From NCBI GenBank assembly GCA_030220185.1, contig JASPKZ010009852.1, positions 1-64,000 on the forward strand: 64,000 nucleotides of DNA. The letters run 5' to 3'. Every line of letters begins with the position of its first letter. The first letter of the stretch is position 1. Shown here in pieces: positions 11,401 through 23,409 of the stretch. A program made the position numbers and the translations under genes. The notes below the pieces were generated by a model. The model made no database searches, was not told the DNA's origin, and saw nothing but the letters and a program-made list of their open reading frames with translations. This DNA comes from Diploptera punctata (Eukaryota; Arthropoda; Insecta; Blattodea; Blaberidae).

Positions 11401-11529
11401 TAAAAGAATGAGAGAAAGACTTTATTTTCAACAAAACTATCATTCGTGGTATAAAACAAAGATACTTACTGGCTTCTGCCTTAAAATTAAAACAGTTAAA
11501 ATTAAGAAAACCTCATTTCAATATTTAGT

Positions 11530-12545
11530 CCATCATCCTTTCAACTCGATTACATTTTGAAAACGAGTAGGCATGGAATAGACTATCCTTTAAATAACGT
11601 CTGTTCTCAGTCACGGCATCCCAGATATATTTGACGAGCTTCCACAAATCATTAGGATGTCATGGAGGGGAATTTTCAGCATAGGATTCTTGACCTCTGT
11701 CCGCATATTCTCAATAGTTCAAATCCAGATAGCAATGAGACCAGTTTATCATTTCGATATTGTCTCGTCGCAAATCAGTTTCGAATCAATATATGTGTAG
11801 ATAGTACGTATAAGTACTCTGCTGAAAGTTTTCCAGTAGGATACAACAACCTAGCATAGAGATCCATATAGCGTCCCAGCAACGTTTGATATTTCTGTTG
11901 GTTGAATTTCCCCTCGAATGCGATGTATTTTTCTCAAACTACGACGCGAAATCCACCCCAACACGATACAAGCACTCTACTACTGCGGAAACAAATGGCA
12001 GCGTATCTGCACTCGAATCGGGTTCCAGGATGACGGTATAAGAAAGTTCCTTTCTAGTATAACATGCGACATCAGTAAAGATTACTCTTTTTAAATTATT
12101 CCGATCACAATTTCCCATTCCAACAATTAAACGTCCTTCAATGCACTCCTCCTTATGAACATTCATGGGAATGGCACGTCGAGATCTCAAATTGGCGCCC
12201 CTTAAACATTTCTCACGTTCATTTGGCCAGGAAAATTAATAACTGCTTCAAAGTGGCAGCGGTATGAATGTGCCACTAATGTGGCGTTCTTTTGTGGTGT
12301 TGAAGTTTTCCTTTTACCACTCCCAGATTTTCGGCCTAACATTCCCGAAAGTCTATAATTTTTTATCCATCTCCGAGTTGTCCTTTCTGAAACGTGAAAA
12401 TGGCTAGCTGCCTAGGATACTGAAATCCAAGTTGAATCACAGCATGTATTAGGCCTATACTTTTTTTCCCACCATCTTCACTCTGTGGAGTCATGTTAAA
12501 CAAAGTCTCTGCCAGAAATGACGCCGTTGGTTTTGTCGAAGTCAT
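11530..12545 (-). pseudogene. Tc1/mariner-type transposase relic, second family
   Basis: Minus-strand frames include a helix-turn-helix-like start (12545-12363). Next comes KRVIFTDVACYTRKELSY, where the first catalytic Asp lies in FTD. GKFNQQKYQTLLGRYMDLY follows, and then shifted traces of the C-terminal end. Stops and frameshifts are frequent. Tc1/mariner architecture is the best fit; I could not define terminal repeats. It differs clearly from the element at 10044-11400. Confidence 0.5.
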
Positions 12546-12858
12546 AGTCTCTATCTGCGTCTTAATATAATTTAAAACTATTCACTATGATAAATAAATT
12601 TCAGAATTAAAAATTAATAATATACATTTAACATTTTATAAATAAAACATAATTATATGGAGACATTCGTTTCAAAGATTTAAAATAAATAGTTTATAAT
12701 CTCGATCTCAGAGCTGTAATTTGTTTTCTAAAAAAACCTGCATTATATCAAGAAAATAATTCCTTAATAATTGCCTCGTTTATAAGTTAAAATTCTACTA
12801 CTACTGCTATTTCAGCAACACTGTCTTAATGTCATAAACTATTTTATAGTATTGCTAA

Positions 12859-12867
12859 ATAATAATG

Positions 12868-12904
<37 letters not shown>

Positions 12905-12941
12905 TGATAATGATAATGATAATAATAATGATAATAATATA
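12859..12941. repeat. (AAT)n/(ATG)n microsatellite
   Basis: Pure and interrupted triplet repeats. The long poly-Ile frame read across them is spurious. Confidence 0.9.
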
Positions 12942-13217
12942 ATGTAAATGAATGTTAGTTGTAATATTTCTATAAATGTTTTGATTTGCATAAATACGAA
13001 GTAAATGAAATGCCTTATAGCTGAGTAGGAAGGTCATCATCAATCAAATGTCAACGCCTCAGGTTAAAATCGTCGTTACAACTTTTCATTTATTTTTTAT
13101 TACAAGATAGTATATGTATAATGTAATACAATAATATAAGAAAAACAAGCACCTGTATTATGCAGCTGTATTGTTAAAAACTAATATTTGCGTTATTTAT
13201 ATCACTACTAAACAAAT

Positions 13218-13540
13218 ATAGTCCACCGCTGTGGTCTCGAGGTAGCGTGCTGCCTTGTCACGCAGCGGGCCCGGGTTCGATCCCCGGTCGGGACAGTTTT
13301 TCTGGGTGAGGTTTTTATCGGGGGGTTTTCCTCACCTGTAAGACAAATGTCAGGACAACTTTAAGGCCCAACCGGTCCCCGAAATCATATGGCCATCATC
13401 ATCACCCTTCACCGGCGTGGAAAGCAACGGGAAGCTACCACACCTACAATTCCCTAGTAAAGCTGCAAACATAGCATGAAAATGCTATGATTGCAGTGAA
13501 GGACCTTCCTTCGGGCAGAATTACTATGAATGAAGCAAAG
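13218..13540 (+). mobile_element. SINE-A, full length
   Basis: The head is tccaccgctgtggtctcgag with B box gggttcgatcccc; the body continues through ggaaagcaacgggaagctac to cgggcagaattactatg. It is about 320 bp and longer than the copy at 7369 because it keeps the middle section. Confidence 0.85.
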
Positions 13541-13767
13541 ATACAAAATAAAAATGAAAGCTTGAACTTACAACCTTCGTATCATTAAGCCAGCGCTTTA
13601 CCGCTCGTCAATGAAGGTAGTTGTTAAACGACTCTTTATTAAACACCATGGTTCAGAATCTACTTCAATTAAGCATGTAGAAGCAGTGTGATTCCAAGTG
13701 GAACTTAGAATAATATATTCACTGTGAAAGAGTGCGGCCACTTTCATCTTTGCCAACTGTACAAATT

Positions 13768-14611
13768 ACTTATTTACTTACTTACTTACTCACTCACTCA
13801 CTCACTGGCACTATCGAACTCGCAGATTCACGGCCGCGCGGACATAAGCTCTCCATACATCCCTATCCTGAGCTAATTCTTTCCAATAATTTCCCGTATA
13901 ATGTACTTCCCTCAAATCATAGTTAATGTCATTGTCCCACCTCATTCTTGGTCTACCGACTGGGCGTTTTCCCTCTGGCTTTCCTACAAGAAGCTTCCAT
14001 GCATGTCTTTCTTTCCCATACGCGCAACATGTCCTGCCCATCGCTGTCTACGAAACTTAACTGTTCTTATTATATCTGGCTTCCTATAGAGATTATATAG
14101 TTCATTGTTATGTAGTCTTCATCCCTCTTTGGTCCAACAATTTTCCTAAGTGCTTTATTCTCAAATACTCGTAATCTCCTTTCCTCCTTTAAAGTAAGAG
14201 TCCATGTTTCGCACCCATATAATATAACTGGTAGAATAATAGTTTTATATATTTTCAGTTTAACGTTTTTTTAAAGGAATTGGGACATCAAATGTCTCTG
14301 CAATGCATAATAGCACGCATTTCCCGAATTGAGCCTATGTTTAATTTCTTTGTGCATCTCATTTCTATTTTTGTGATTATTGTTCCTCGTATTTGGATTC
14401 AGCCACTTCCCTCCATGGTATTTACCTTGTCGTGGTGGAGTGGCTTCCGTGCTTAAATGATCCCGAGAGCTATGCCGGCGGTAGCATTGCTGCCGATAGG
14501 TTTACCCGGACTGGTCGAAGGTGATAAGCCAGATGTAAAAAGTATCTTGGTCGAAAGAGTGACGATTTTCACCGTAAAAATACAACCGTCAAGAAATGCG
14601 GACATGGGTTC
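13768..14611 (-). mobile_element. LINE-RTE copy with 5' inversion (twin priming)
   Basis: 13768-14408 is the minus-strand 3' end of LINE-RTE, including coding for GKRPVGRPRMRW and the (taag)n tail. 14409-14611 is the first 200 or so nucleotides of the same element in plus orientation, starting exactly at its 5' base (ccctccatgg). The junction shows short microhomology. The whole unit is flanked by 13-bp direct repeats with one mismatch: aactgtacaaatt (13755-13767) and aactatacaaatt (14612-14624). About 2.4 kb of the middle is missing. Confidence 0.85.
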
Positions 14612-14624
14612 AACTATACAAATT

Positions 14625-15667
14625 GTTAATAATATTTGTAATGTTTTACAAAGATCAGATTATATCCTATGTTCTTTAAAACTGAAGTTGGCTACATGCT
14701 GTATGCGAGAGGATGAAAATTGTCTAACGATTAGCTATTTGTGAATAGCTACTGTGTCAGCAGAAATATTTTGCCTTTTATTTGGAAATTGTTGTGACCT
14801 GGTTGTCAGAACCGGTATTAGATTTGTTGGGAAAGATGTTTTCTATCAATTATACTTTATTCCGCGTCATTCTTACCCATTCATTGTGAAATAAGTTACA
14901 GATTACTCTCTTTGGATAAAACTTTCTCTTGAAATATGTTATAACTGTTTTCAACTGTACAGCTTGCTTACATTTGTCTATAATAGAGTCAAGCATATAC
15001 GGAGTTGTCATAGAATCTTGGTTATGAGTTATTTATGGGCCAGTACACATACCATGGAAAAGTTTCACAGAAGTGAATAATTTAGGGAGATTCGAGATAG
15101 AACTTAGAAAGCTAGCTGTAAAAAAATGAACTACGACCACATGTTTGACTTTTATTCTTTCCATGATAGCTATAAACTCTTGAGAATCTACGTCAATATT
15201 GTATTATTATTTTTGCGCGATAGTATGTTTTGTTGTACTTACAGCAATGGCGACCATGATTCAAAGTTCAACTTCCTACATTTCGCGGTTGCCAACCAAA
15301 ATAACCATACTGTAATAAAATAATTATACTGTAATATTACATATTACAAAAAAGCGTGTGGAAAGTAAAACCATTGCCCTCTATGTATACTACATACAAC
15401 GTATATAAAAAAAACTATCCAAAAGGTAGTGTTAATATACATTATACTGCATTTTAAACGAACTGAACTTTTTTTGAAACAATATAAAACAATAAATACG
15501 TACTTGCCGCCATCTTATCACTAAGTGGTCTCATGACCTCCTGTTGTTTCAACTAATAAACAATGTCCACACTGTTAACGTTAGTCAATTGTTTATAATG
15601 AACGCAAATATTTCCAACAGAGATGTTATTATTTTACTTTTATTTATTATTTTCAAAACACCATCGC
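14625..15667. other. Intergenic DNA, no gene seen
   Basis: AT-rich sequence with only short, unremarkable open frames. I see no repeat family or RNA gene. Confidence 0.4.
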
Positions 15668-15842
15668 GCAAAAAATAATGTTCAACGCACGTTTGTGAAG
15701 TGTTTTACAGAATCTCGGAAATTAAAAATCTCGCTATTGCTCGATTTTTAAACATTTTCCTTAATTCTGTAAAAATCACTTCTGAACCTCGCATCGTAAT
15801 ATACTATTATAACCAATGCGTTGGATTATCATTTTTTATAAT
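15668..15842. repeat. Imperfect foldback, about 175 bp
   Basis: The core pairs gtgttttacagaat with attctgtaaaaatcac around a short centre near 15735. The match continues imperfectly outwards (gaagtg/cacttc, caacgca/tgcgttg). It could be a small MITE. Confidence 0.6.
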
Positions 15843-16904
15843 AGTCATGGAAACAATAAAACGAATAAAATCGTAATCATGGTTAAGATTTTTTCTCTAG
15901 ACTGTTGTATTCTTATCTAATCACATATGTTGTGACCACAGTAGCTGATCAAAACATTGTCCACCTATATCAAGACAAATATTATCTGACACTAGTGATT
16001 GACAACTTATACAAAAAATAGAACACTGTACTATTGTCACGAAATGTATTGGTGACTCACTTGACTTCTTGTAAAAATATATTAAAAAAGTTAGAAATAT
16101 TAGAGTCCATGATTGAAGTAGTCATGGAATTGGGTTTTCTATTCCAATTCAAGCTAACCTTTGTGACATGGTCCTTCCGTCTATTTTTATATATTTTTAT
16201 CAAACTATTAGTGTGCATTCTACTGATAATGATGATTTTAATTTCTATAGTTTAAATTCTTGAAAACGTCACTAATAAGGTATTTTGTGTTCAAAATTAT
16301 ATGGACTTAAAGGCTGTAGGCAATGCATAAGTAAACGATAGGGTGACAGTAAAAAAACAACATATGAAACTTAATAATCCCAATAATATGGCTACTTGGA
16401 GCAAAGGACACTTCATATTTCTGACTTTTCAATTATAGATTCACACCAAGTCCAGGGCACTAAAAGTCTCCAATTAATATTGTGACAATAGCACAACGCT
16501 CTACTTTTGTAAAACTTTGTAAATCACTAATGCCAGGAAACACTTGTCTTGATGTAAATGGTCAACATTTTTATCAACTACTGTTATTTCATATATGGAT
16601 TATAAAGGAGTCTAACAGTGTAGAGAAAAAATCTGAACCACGACTACGATTTTACAATTTTTATAGTTTTCATAGGAATTACGAAATAAAACAAAATCCA
16701 AGGCAATGGTACAAAAAACGATGATCAAGCTTCAGACTTTTTTAGTTATCATGAAAACAATAGAAGTTATAATCCCATGATTGCTGTTCAAGCTTAGAAA
16801 TAATTCCATCATGAACCAAAAATGAAAAGAAAAATTGAACGCACTATGGAATTCTGGGGAGATTTCTTTGAAGCCGGGACGGGCCAACGAGGCCTACTTG
16901 TGAA
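15843..16904. other. Intergenic DNA, no gene seen
   Basis: AT-rich; frames at 16034-16255 and 16482-16724 lack recognisable motifs. Confidence 0.4.
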
Positions 16905-17195
16905 GGATACATTTTTTTTTAGCGATGCTCTTTAACAGCTATAGTCATCGGTTTTGCAATTCAAAGCGAAACGTGAAAGGGCCGATTTATTTTAGCTAGA
17001 AACATCTTATTTGAGGCTTACAGTTACTGTACTTGCAGTCAATCTATGACACGAGACCACAGATTTACTTCCCTTCCGAAGGAAGCTATACTTAGGATTA
17101 TTAGGCTTTGAAAAAATTCGAGGGCCCCGGCCGGATTTGTACCTGCGAACCTCGGAGTGAAAGATGGGCACGGCTAACCCGCGAAATCGATGATG
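16905..17195 (-). mobile_element. SINE-I
   Basis: On the minus strand it starts with the tRNA-like cgcgggttagccgtgccc and a B-box region (ttcgcaggtacaaatcc). The body holds tccttcggaagggaagtaaa and a degenerate copy of the taaat-centred palindrome seen intact at 18121. Confidence 0.65.
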
Positions 17196-17251
17196 ATCAG
17201 CATTATTGCTAAAGCTTGATATTTAAAAATTGTAGTTAATTTATTTTTCAA

Positions 17252-17254
<3 letters not shown>

Positions 17255-17328
<74 letters not shown>
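17255..17328. repeat. (TA)n microsatellite
   Basis: Two TA tracts joined by aaattta. Confidence 0.95.
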
Positions 17329-17331
<3 letters not shown>

Positions 17332-17989
17332 TGGCCGATTATGTGACTAATATTTTTGTGGTATTTCTCAGTTCCTAAGGTAAATACTGAATTGTATTTT
17401 CATTACCATAACACATTACATCATTTACTAATATTTCATAATTCGCTAAAATTACCAGTGATCTATATACAGTAAATGAATAGAAACAATATGAATAAAT
17501 AGACTAAATAATTGATAATTCCTGTTACAAGCTTATAGGATTTATAGAGAGAACTTTGTAGATACAACAGAAACTTAGGTACCGATTTGTTGCCAGAATA
17601 ATGGCAATACTAAATATTTCAAATATCCCATTTCACGATACTCAATGACGATTTGAACAATAGTTCGTCAACAATGTAAGGGAAAGTATCATCGATGAAT
17701 CGATGATCGTGAGATTGGGTCATACATTCATAAATACCAGCTAACAGGTCCCACAAGTATTTTACATTTTTTCAAGAAGTTCTGATGGATTTCTTGGAAT
17801 ATATACCATTGAAAATTCGTAATTATAAAATGTGGTTGCAATGTGATAATATACCAGACGAATTTTGTTCAGAGATCTCTTATTTCAGGATTGAAATTGC
17901 TGAAATTGTCCTTTGTCAACCTGGATTGTCTTATCGTGAAGTAGAATTGTAAAATATTTAACGTTGACATTCTACCAAAAAAAGTGTAT

Positions 17990-18225
17990 AGGTAAATACT
18001 GTTAAATTTAAGGACTGTCTTTAACAGTCAGGTCGTTAGCGTTGCATTTAAAGCTGGGTATGAGAAGGTAGACTATTTTTTTCTCCCAGAGTCCTCTTAC
18101 TTTAGGCTTCAGGTTATTTCACGTGTCGTAAATTTACGACACGTATCCATGGCTTTTTTTTTCTTCAGAAACTAGCCATACTTGGGATTTTTACGCCCCG
18201 CAAAAAACCATCGGTTCCAACTGAT
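17990..18225 (-). mobile_element. SINE-I, headless copy
   Basis: It shares gacacg, cttcagaaactagccatact and gggatttttacgcccc with the SINE-I layout. It contains a perfect 24-bp palindrome at 18121-18144. Confidence 0.5.
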
Positions 18226-18589
18226 CATGTATGCACCCTAGTTGTTTACAAAGATTCTGGACGCAATATATAAAATTAAAGTAAAAAAAACACACATATG
18301 TTTGACATTATATACCTCCAATCTGTTTATCCTGCCATTGTTATTGTTTGTGACAGAGCTCGTAGGACATGAAGCTTGAAAAAATGGAGGAATGGTTTTT
18401 CAAAGGGGGTAGTGTAGCCGTATTTTCAGGGTCCATGTACTCGGTTCCTCATAACATTCTTTTGTCGTTAAGAAAGCATTTCTCTCTGTAATTCTGAATT
18501 AACTACCACATTTCAAAGTGGTGCGATACGGGTGAGTCAATGTTTCTGTAACGTATGGTACGTTACAATTCCTATTTCTTTCTCTTTCA

Positions 18590-18947
18590 ACAGTGTCCCT
18601 CAACAACCCCCACCTCACATTCGTTCCGCGTTCGACGAGCTCTGCCACATACAATACTCTTGTTACATTAAACTGCATTCATAGTATCAAGCTGGAAGAG
18701 TTTCACGATCGTTATCTGTAATTTGTCTTCGTTTGGTTGTGTTCATATCTACGAATAGAAAACTTCATCGAAGTTTTAATTGCAGGCTGCGGCAAACATA
18801 TTCAGGAGGGAGCGTTATTCCGGTGTTTACTCCTCTACTGCCATCGTAGTGAGCTCTGAAGATGTATTCCGCAGCGCAAACGATAAGTCGAGCAAAATGT
18901 CAAATCTAAGATCACAGCCAAAAGCGTGGAAATCTAGTTTGGAGTAA
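18590..18947 (+). other. GC-raised block with a 53-codon open stretch
   Basis: This block is less AT-rich than its surroundings. A splice-acceptor-like tttaattgcag ends at 18785 and is followed by 53 open codons to a stop at 18945-18947. They include RRERYSGVYSS and SSEDVFRSANDK. I do not recognise the peptide. It could be a terminal exon, an exon relic or an unrecognised repeat. Confidence 0.25.
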
Positions 18948-19519
18948 AACGTTTTCAGTCTCTGTATTTTAATATAAACAGGATGAAACTAAACTGCATT
19001 TAATTGAAATGAAAGATAATTTGAATGTCTTGTTATCCAAAGAAATGATGCATAGTTAAAATGTGGTTCGCTGTCTCTATTGTCTTATGACTTTAATCCC
19101 ACGGTACAACTTTTTAATTATACTCTCTGACGGGAGCTTCCTGCGAGTAATAAACCTGGATTGCTACTTTATAATAAATAGAAAGGCGCTCCGCGGTATT
19201 CGACTTTCACTTATTTTAATTTGTATTAGAACACGCGTGTATGTATCGATACACATTCACAGAAAAATATTAAAACACAAAAAAAATAATAACATAAGTA
19301 AATAATGTCCCGTAAGTTATGCTTTGTCATAGTTTTACAATTACGTTTTACTTTTTCTTCAATTAAATGTTCTTTTGTGGTAATGCAGTGCATATGTATT
19401 TTAAATGTAGTTATGCTTATAAACATTTTTTAAGTTGAAATAAGTTTATTAATTTCACTCCAAATGGGTATGGGTTATGATTACGTCAACTCTAATAGAA
19501 ATAATATTTTTTTATTCAG
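18948..19519. other. Intergenic DNA, no gene seen
   Basis: AT-rich, no supported feature. Confidence 0.4.
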
Positions 19520-19665
19520 TGTCCCAGGTTGTCTATTTGACAATTTCTTTCGTTCTCTCCTGGCATTTGCGTAATTGTGAGACTTGGGCTCCTGGAAGGC
19601 GGGTTTATGCTGCCCCGATGATATGATGGGTGACAAGGCAGCACGTTACTTCGAGATCACAGCGT
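19520..19665 (-). mobile_element. Chimeric SINE: SINE-B body joined to SINE-A head
   Basis: 19520-19630 matches the minus-strand SINE-B body (ctggaaggcggg, gatatgatgggtga). 19630-19665 is the minus-strand SINE-A head (gacaaggcagcacgttac, ttcgagatcacagcg). They join at a shared gtga. Confidence 0.6.
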
Positions 19666-19744
19666 TGAACTTAGAACTAATAATAATTAAACTTAATAAG
19701 AACTAAACTCATAACTTATATCCGTACGAGTAGTGTAACTGTGT

Positions 19745-20000
19745 GGTATCAAGCGGTCTGTGGTCTATACTAAAAACTCCAAGGCGCGACAGGCCTAAAA
19801 TTCCTTAACCGGTCAGTTTAGGGCTGACATATAGGTAGCATGTCGAATCTTCCAGCCGTTATAGTTGGTTTTCTCAGTGTGGAGCCGCTACTTATTGTAG
19901 CAACGCAAATTATTCACGATGCTGAGTGGGCATCGATCTCATCACTGACGGAAATTTCATGATACATTTTTTTCTTCCATTGGGACTCGAACCAATAGCG
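19745..20000 (-). mobile_element. SINE-D
   Basis: It contains ccagccgttatagttggttt and tcagtgtggagccgct, shared with 38735-38915. A B-box-like gggactcgaacc (minus-strand ggttcgagtccc) at its right end marks the head. Confidence 0.6.
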
Positions 20001-20704
20001 TTTAATTATTTTCTCCTAGCTGAGTAGTGATAGTTTGGAATATGTTTGTATTATTACTATGTATTAATTCACTAGAAAATTCCTCTATTGGCATTAATTA
20101 CGAAGTAATTTTAATAACAGCCTAACAAAATAACACTACACGATATTAAATGCACAACAACAAATATAAATTTGTTAAAATAAACTAAACAGTAATTTTT
20201 GTATAATTTTATGGTCTTACAATATTTACAGTTTCTATTAAAAGTTGAAATATTTATAATATTTAGAAAGTTTTCTTTCCATCAATATGTTGTAAAAATA
20301 TACTGTTATGAATATGTTTAATGCATTTCCTTTACATTTTTTTTTTCTAGTGGAAAGTGGCTGAGGGATGAGGACGGATGAGGATATGTTAACCAAACAT
20401 AAAATAGTTACCCTAGAACGTAACTCGCAGATTCCAATATAATGGGAATGTAAACTGACAGCTAATAAATACATTGTAACTTAGAAGAAAATTAACCTAG
20501 TTGGTTAAGAATGGGATTTTCTGTTAATTCCATATAAAGAACTTTTGTAGGCCTACTGATCTTATCCTGAATTTAGAAGTATATTTATTTCAGGTGACGG
20601 TGAAGTTTTAAACGTTATGACTATCAGAATAAATAGATAAAAAACGTTAATTGTAAAATCCTGGTTATATTGAACAGTATTGATAAAAATTAATTTTTAT
20701 ACAC
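20001..20704. other. Intergenic DNA, no gene seen
   Basis: AT-rich, no supported feature. Confidence 0.4.
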
Positions 20705-21010
20705 CCTGTGATCTTGTGCGTAAGAATCAAGAATGCGCAGGTTCGAGTACCCGTGAGGGATTACTTTTTTAATGAAATTTCGAGCCAATATGCGATCGGT
20801 GCCCACCTAGCTCATAAAAATGTGGATACCTACAGTAAGTAGTGGTCCAAGTAGAGGATGCTAGCTACAACATGTCATGCTTGGCCACATGTTATCCCTA
20901 TACTAGCAGAATGAGCAACCACTTCTGTATTTAGCAAATGTGGCTATGAGCCAGTAGCCGTCTGGTAGGCTTCTAGGCCTGTCGCGTTATGGAGTAGTAG
21001 TATATTTGCA
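20705..21010 (+). mobile_element. SINE-D, plus-strand copy
   Basis: The head has a B-box-like caggttcgagtaccc near 20740. The body holds ggtgcccac, a diverged central part and aggcctgtcgcgttatgg, the reverse of the ggcgcgacaggcc seen in the copy at 19745. Confidence 0.5.
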
Positions 21011-21319
21011 CTACCATACTGCATTGTTGTTAATTCACTTACCCAACTTAGGATTTAGGTCTAAAGTCATATCATGCAGTACTACTGTTTCTTAGAATGC
21101 GCCACTCCTTTATATGGTTAACATAACATACGTACCATCCAACTAACATCGACCAGTCTTAAATTTATGAAGATAACAAACATTACTGACCTAATCTTAT
21201 ATTTGTCCTTGAGTAATACTTAGGCCACACTTCGGTTAGGCATAAACATTGACGTCGAAGCACACCTACATTAAATATTATCTTTAATTTGCTTACTTGT
21301 TATAGTCATCTAGTAATAA

Positions 21320-21450
21320 TGGAGAATATAATACATATATAAGAAAAATACGTGTTTGAATTGGATTCGCCTGGTGGTGTAATGGATAACACGATGAGGT
21401 ACAGACTCAAAGTTCTGGGGTCGAATCCCGTCCAGGCATTTATTTTTCTT
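21320..21450 (+). repeat. Mini-element with a tRNA-like core in a (TA)n tract
   Basis: A core of about 72 bp (21369-21438) looks like a tRNA: cgcctgg pairs with ccaggca except at the first position, there is a D-arm gtgtaatggataacac, and a T-arm with ggtcgaatccc. The loop reads gtacaga, which would give anticodon ACA. The core is framed by aagaaaaata on the left and tatttttctt on the right, followed by (TA)n. A second copy with the same frame lies at 47045-47172 on the minus strand, so this is a repeat family and not a single tRNA gene. Confidence 0.65.
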
Positions 21451-21456
21451 ATCATA

Positions 21457-21490
<34 letters not shown>

Positions 21491-21499
21491 CAATTGGCT

Positions 21500-22437
21500 C
21501 AATCTTTGCATATTACTACCCTTATATTTGTTAAGGTTAAGTTATGTTTCAGAAGGCATAAAGAAGTGACACATTCTAATAAATTATCCCGTACTGTTTC
21601 ATAAATTTAAAAAAAAATAGGCCTATTTTTATATTTTTTTCTTAAACTAAACAATCAGCATATTACCAAATGTATGTCTCATGTCAGTCAATGTACTTTT
21701 CGTGCATCGGGTTCCAAAGTTTCTATACTCACCAATATTGAAATATGCAATACCTCATTTGCTATTAATATAAAAGTTAACATTTTATTCCTTATAATCG
21801 AATTCAAACGAAATTGTGAAAGAAATTTATATCTAAACAGCTGTAGGCTATATATTTCCCTTGATGGATTGATTGAGAAGAGAAACGTTTATGAATGCTT
21901 TCTTTTCGCGAATACAACATAATTTAACTTTTCCTGCTGGTTATCTTAAGTGATTCATCATTCTTTACACTAGATGTTACTTCTGCGATTTCGAGTGGAA
22001 TGCATAGCATTTATAACTTATTTCACTACTACCGGTATCCACATTTTTTGTGTGATTCAATTTTCAACATTCCACGCAAAAATTAAGAAAATCCAATAAT
22101 AAATATCGTAACACTAGGCACATTATTAATTCCAAGAAGTTCATTATAGCTTAAGAGGCCTATAGATTGTAATGTACCGAGTTGCCCATTTATTGTTGCA
22201 ACGTAATGTCAGTATTTAAAATATGATGGCTACAAAATATACAGTGTGGCGCTGTAGTTAAAATGGTATGAAAATCACGTGTAAAAAAGTGTAATCCTCT
22301 GTGATATTCTAGCTCGGTAAACGTCATACATGGATGTGCACTGCAATGAATGTTTCCTTCACTGAAGTACATTATACTTGTACTATTAAATTAATTTTGA
22401 GGTCAGATTTATAGAACCTCAAATGCTTTATATAGTT
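21500..22437. other. Intergenic DNA, no gene seen
   Basis: AT-rich, no supported feature. Confidence 0.4.
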
Positions 22438-23290
22438 AATATTAAAATGTGTATATTATTAGCTAATATCCGGCGTGCGCTGCTACTCCTAAATAAATGT
22501 TAATGTGTTTTTACCACCAGCCGTCCGCTGTTATGCTTGCCCGGGAATCTGCTTATCCCAATCTTCTTGGCTTCAATGAAAGACAAAAATGGTTATTGTG
22601 AGTTATCCGTAAAAGATAAACATATGCTGTCGCGGACTTCTTTGTATAGTTTTTTTTTGAGATACTCAATTATGTATACATTAATTTGGTGTAGTTGTTA
22701 TGGTTTAGGCAGCGTAAGCAATTTAAGCGTCAAAATAGGGACTTTATTTCACGTTTTTCACTACAAAGGGTGATTTTTAGGGGTGAAGGCGTTGAGAATT
22801 ACAACTCTCTTATAGACTATGTTCATCCCCGGAATCTTTTGAACATTTTTCAAAAAGCCCCATCTCAATCGGATGGAACGGTATGGCAGAGCACGCATGC
22901 CACGGAATCTACTTATCCCGATCTTCTTGTGATCAATGAAAGACAAAAATGGTTATTGTGAGTTATCCGTAAAAGATAAACATATGCTGTCGCGGACTTC
23001 TTTGTAAGTTTTTTTTTAGATACTCAATTATGTATAGCCTACATTAATTTGGTGTATTTGTTATGGTTTAGGCAGGGTAAGCCATTTTAAACGTCAAAAT
23101 AGGAACTTTATTTCAAGTTTTCACTACAAAGGGTGATTCTTAGGGGTTGAAGGGGTTGAATATCATAAATCTCTTATAGCCTATATACATCCCGGGAATC
23201 TCCTGAACATTTTGCAAAAAACCCCATCAAAATCGGAACAATAGTATGGCCGCTCATAGAATACAAACAAACAAACATTGATTTTATATA
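22438..23290 (+). repeat. Retroelement-like repeat, tandemly duplicated (about 358-bp period)
   Basis: The segment gacaaaaatggttattgtga to gtcgcggacttctttgta occurs at about 22567-22647 and again at about 22930-23006. The following 250 bp is also repeated with about 10% divergence. It ends with ccccatcaaaatcgg and a short caaacaaacaaacatt tail, a style seen in old retroelement 3' ends. Confidence 0.7.
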
Positions 23291-23409
23291 TTGGATTTAT
23301 TATTAAGAATTTCTCTGCAACATATTAGTTTTCTTACAACTCATTGTATATTTTATTCCTCCATATATCACTATTATCTGCATACCTGTCTGTTAATCCT
23401 CTCGAAACC

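Noticed and set aside
12855..13043. Poly-Ile open frame
   Set aside because: Translation of an AAT microsatellite.
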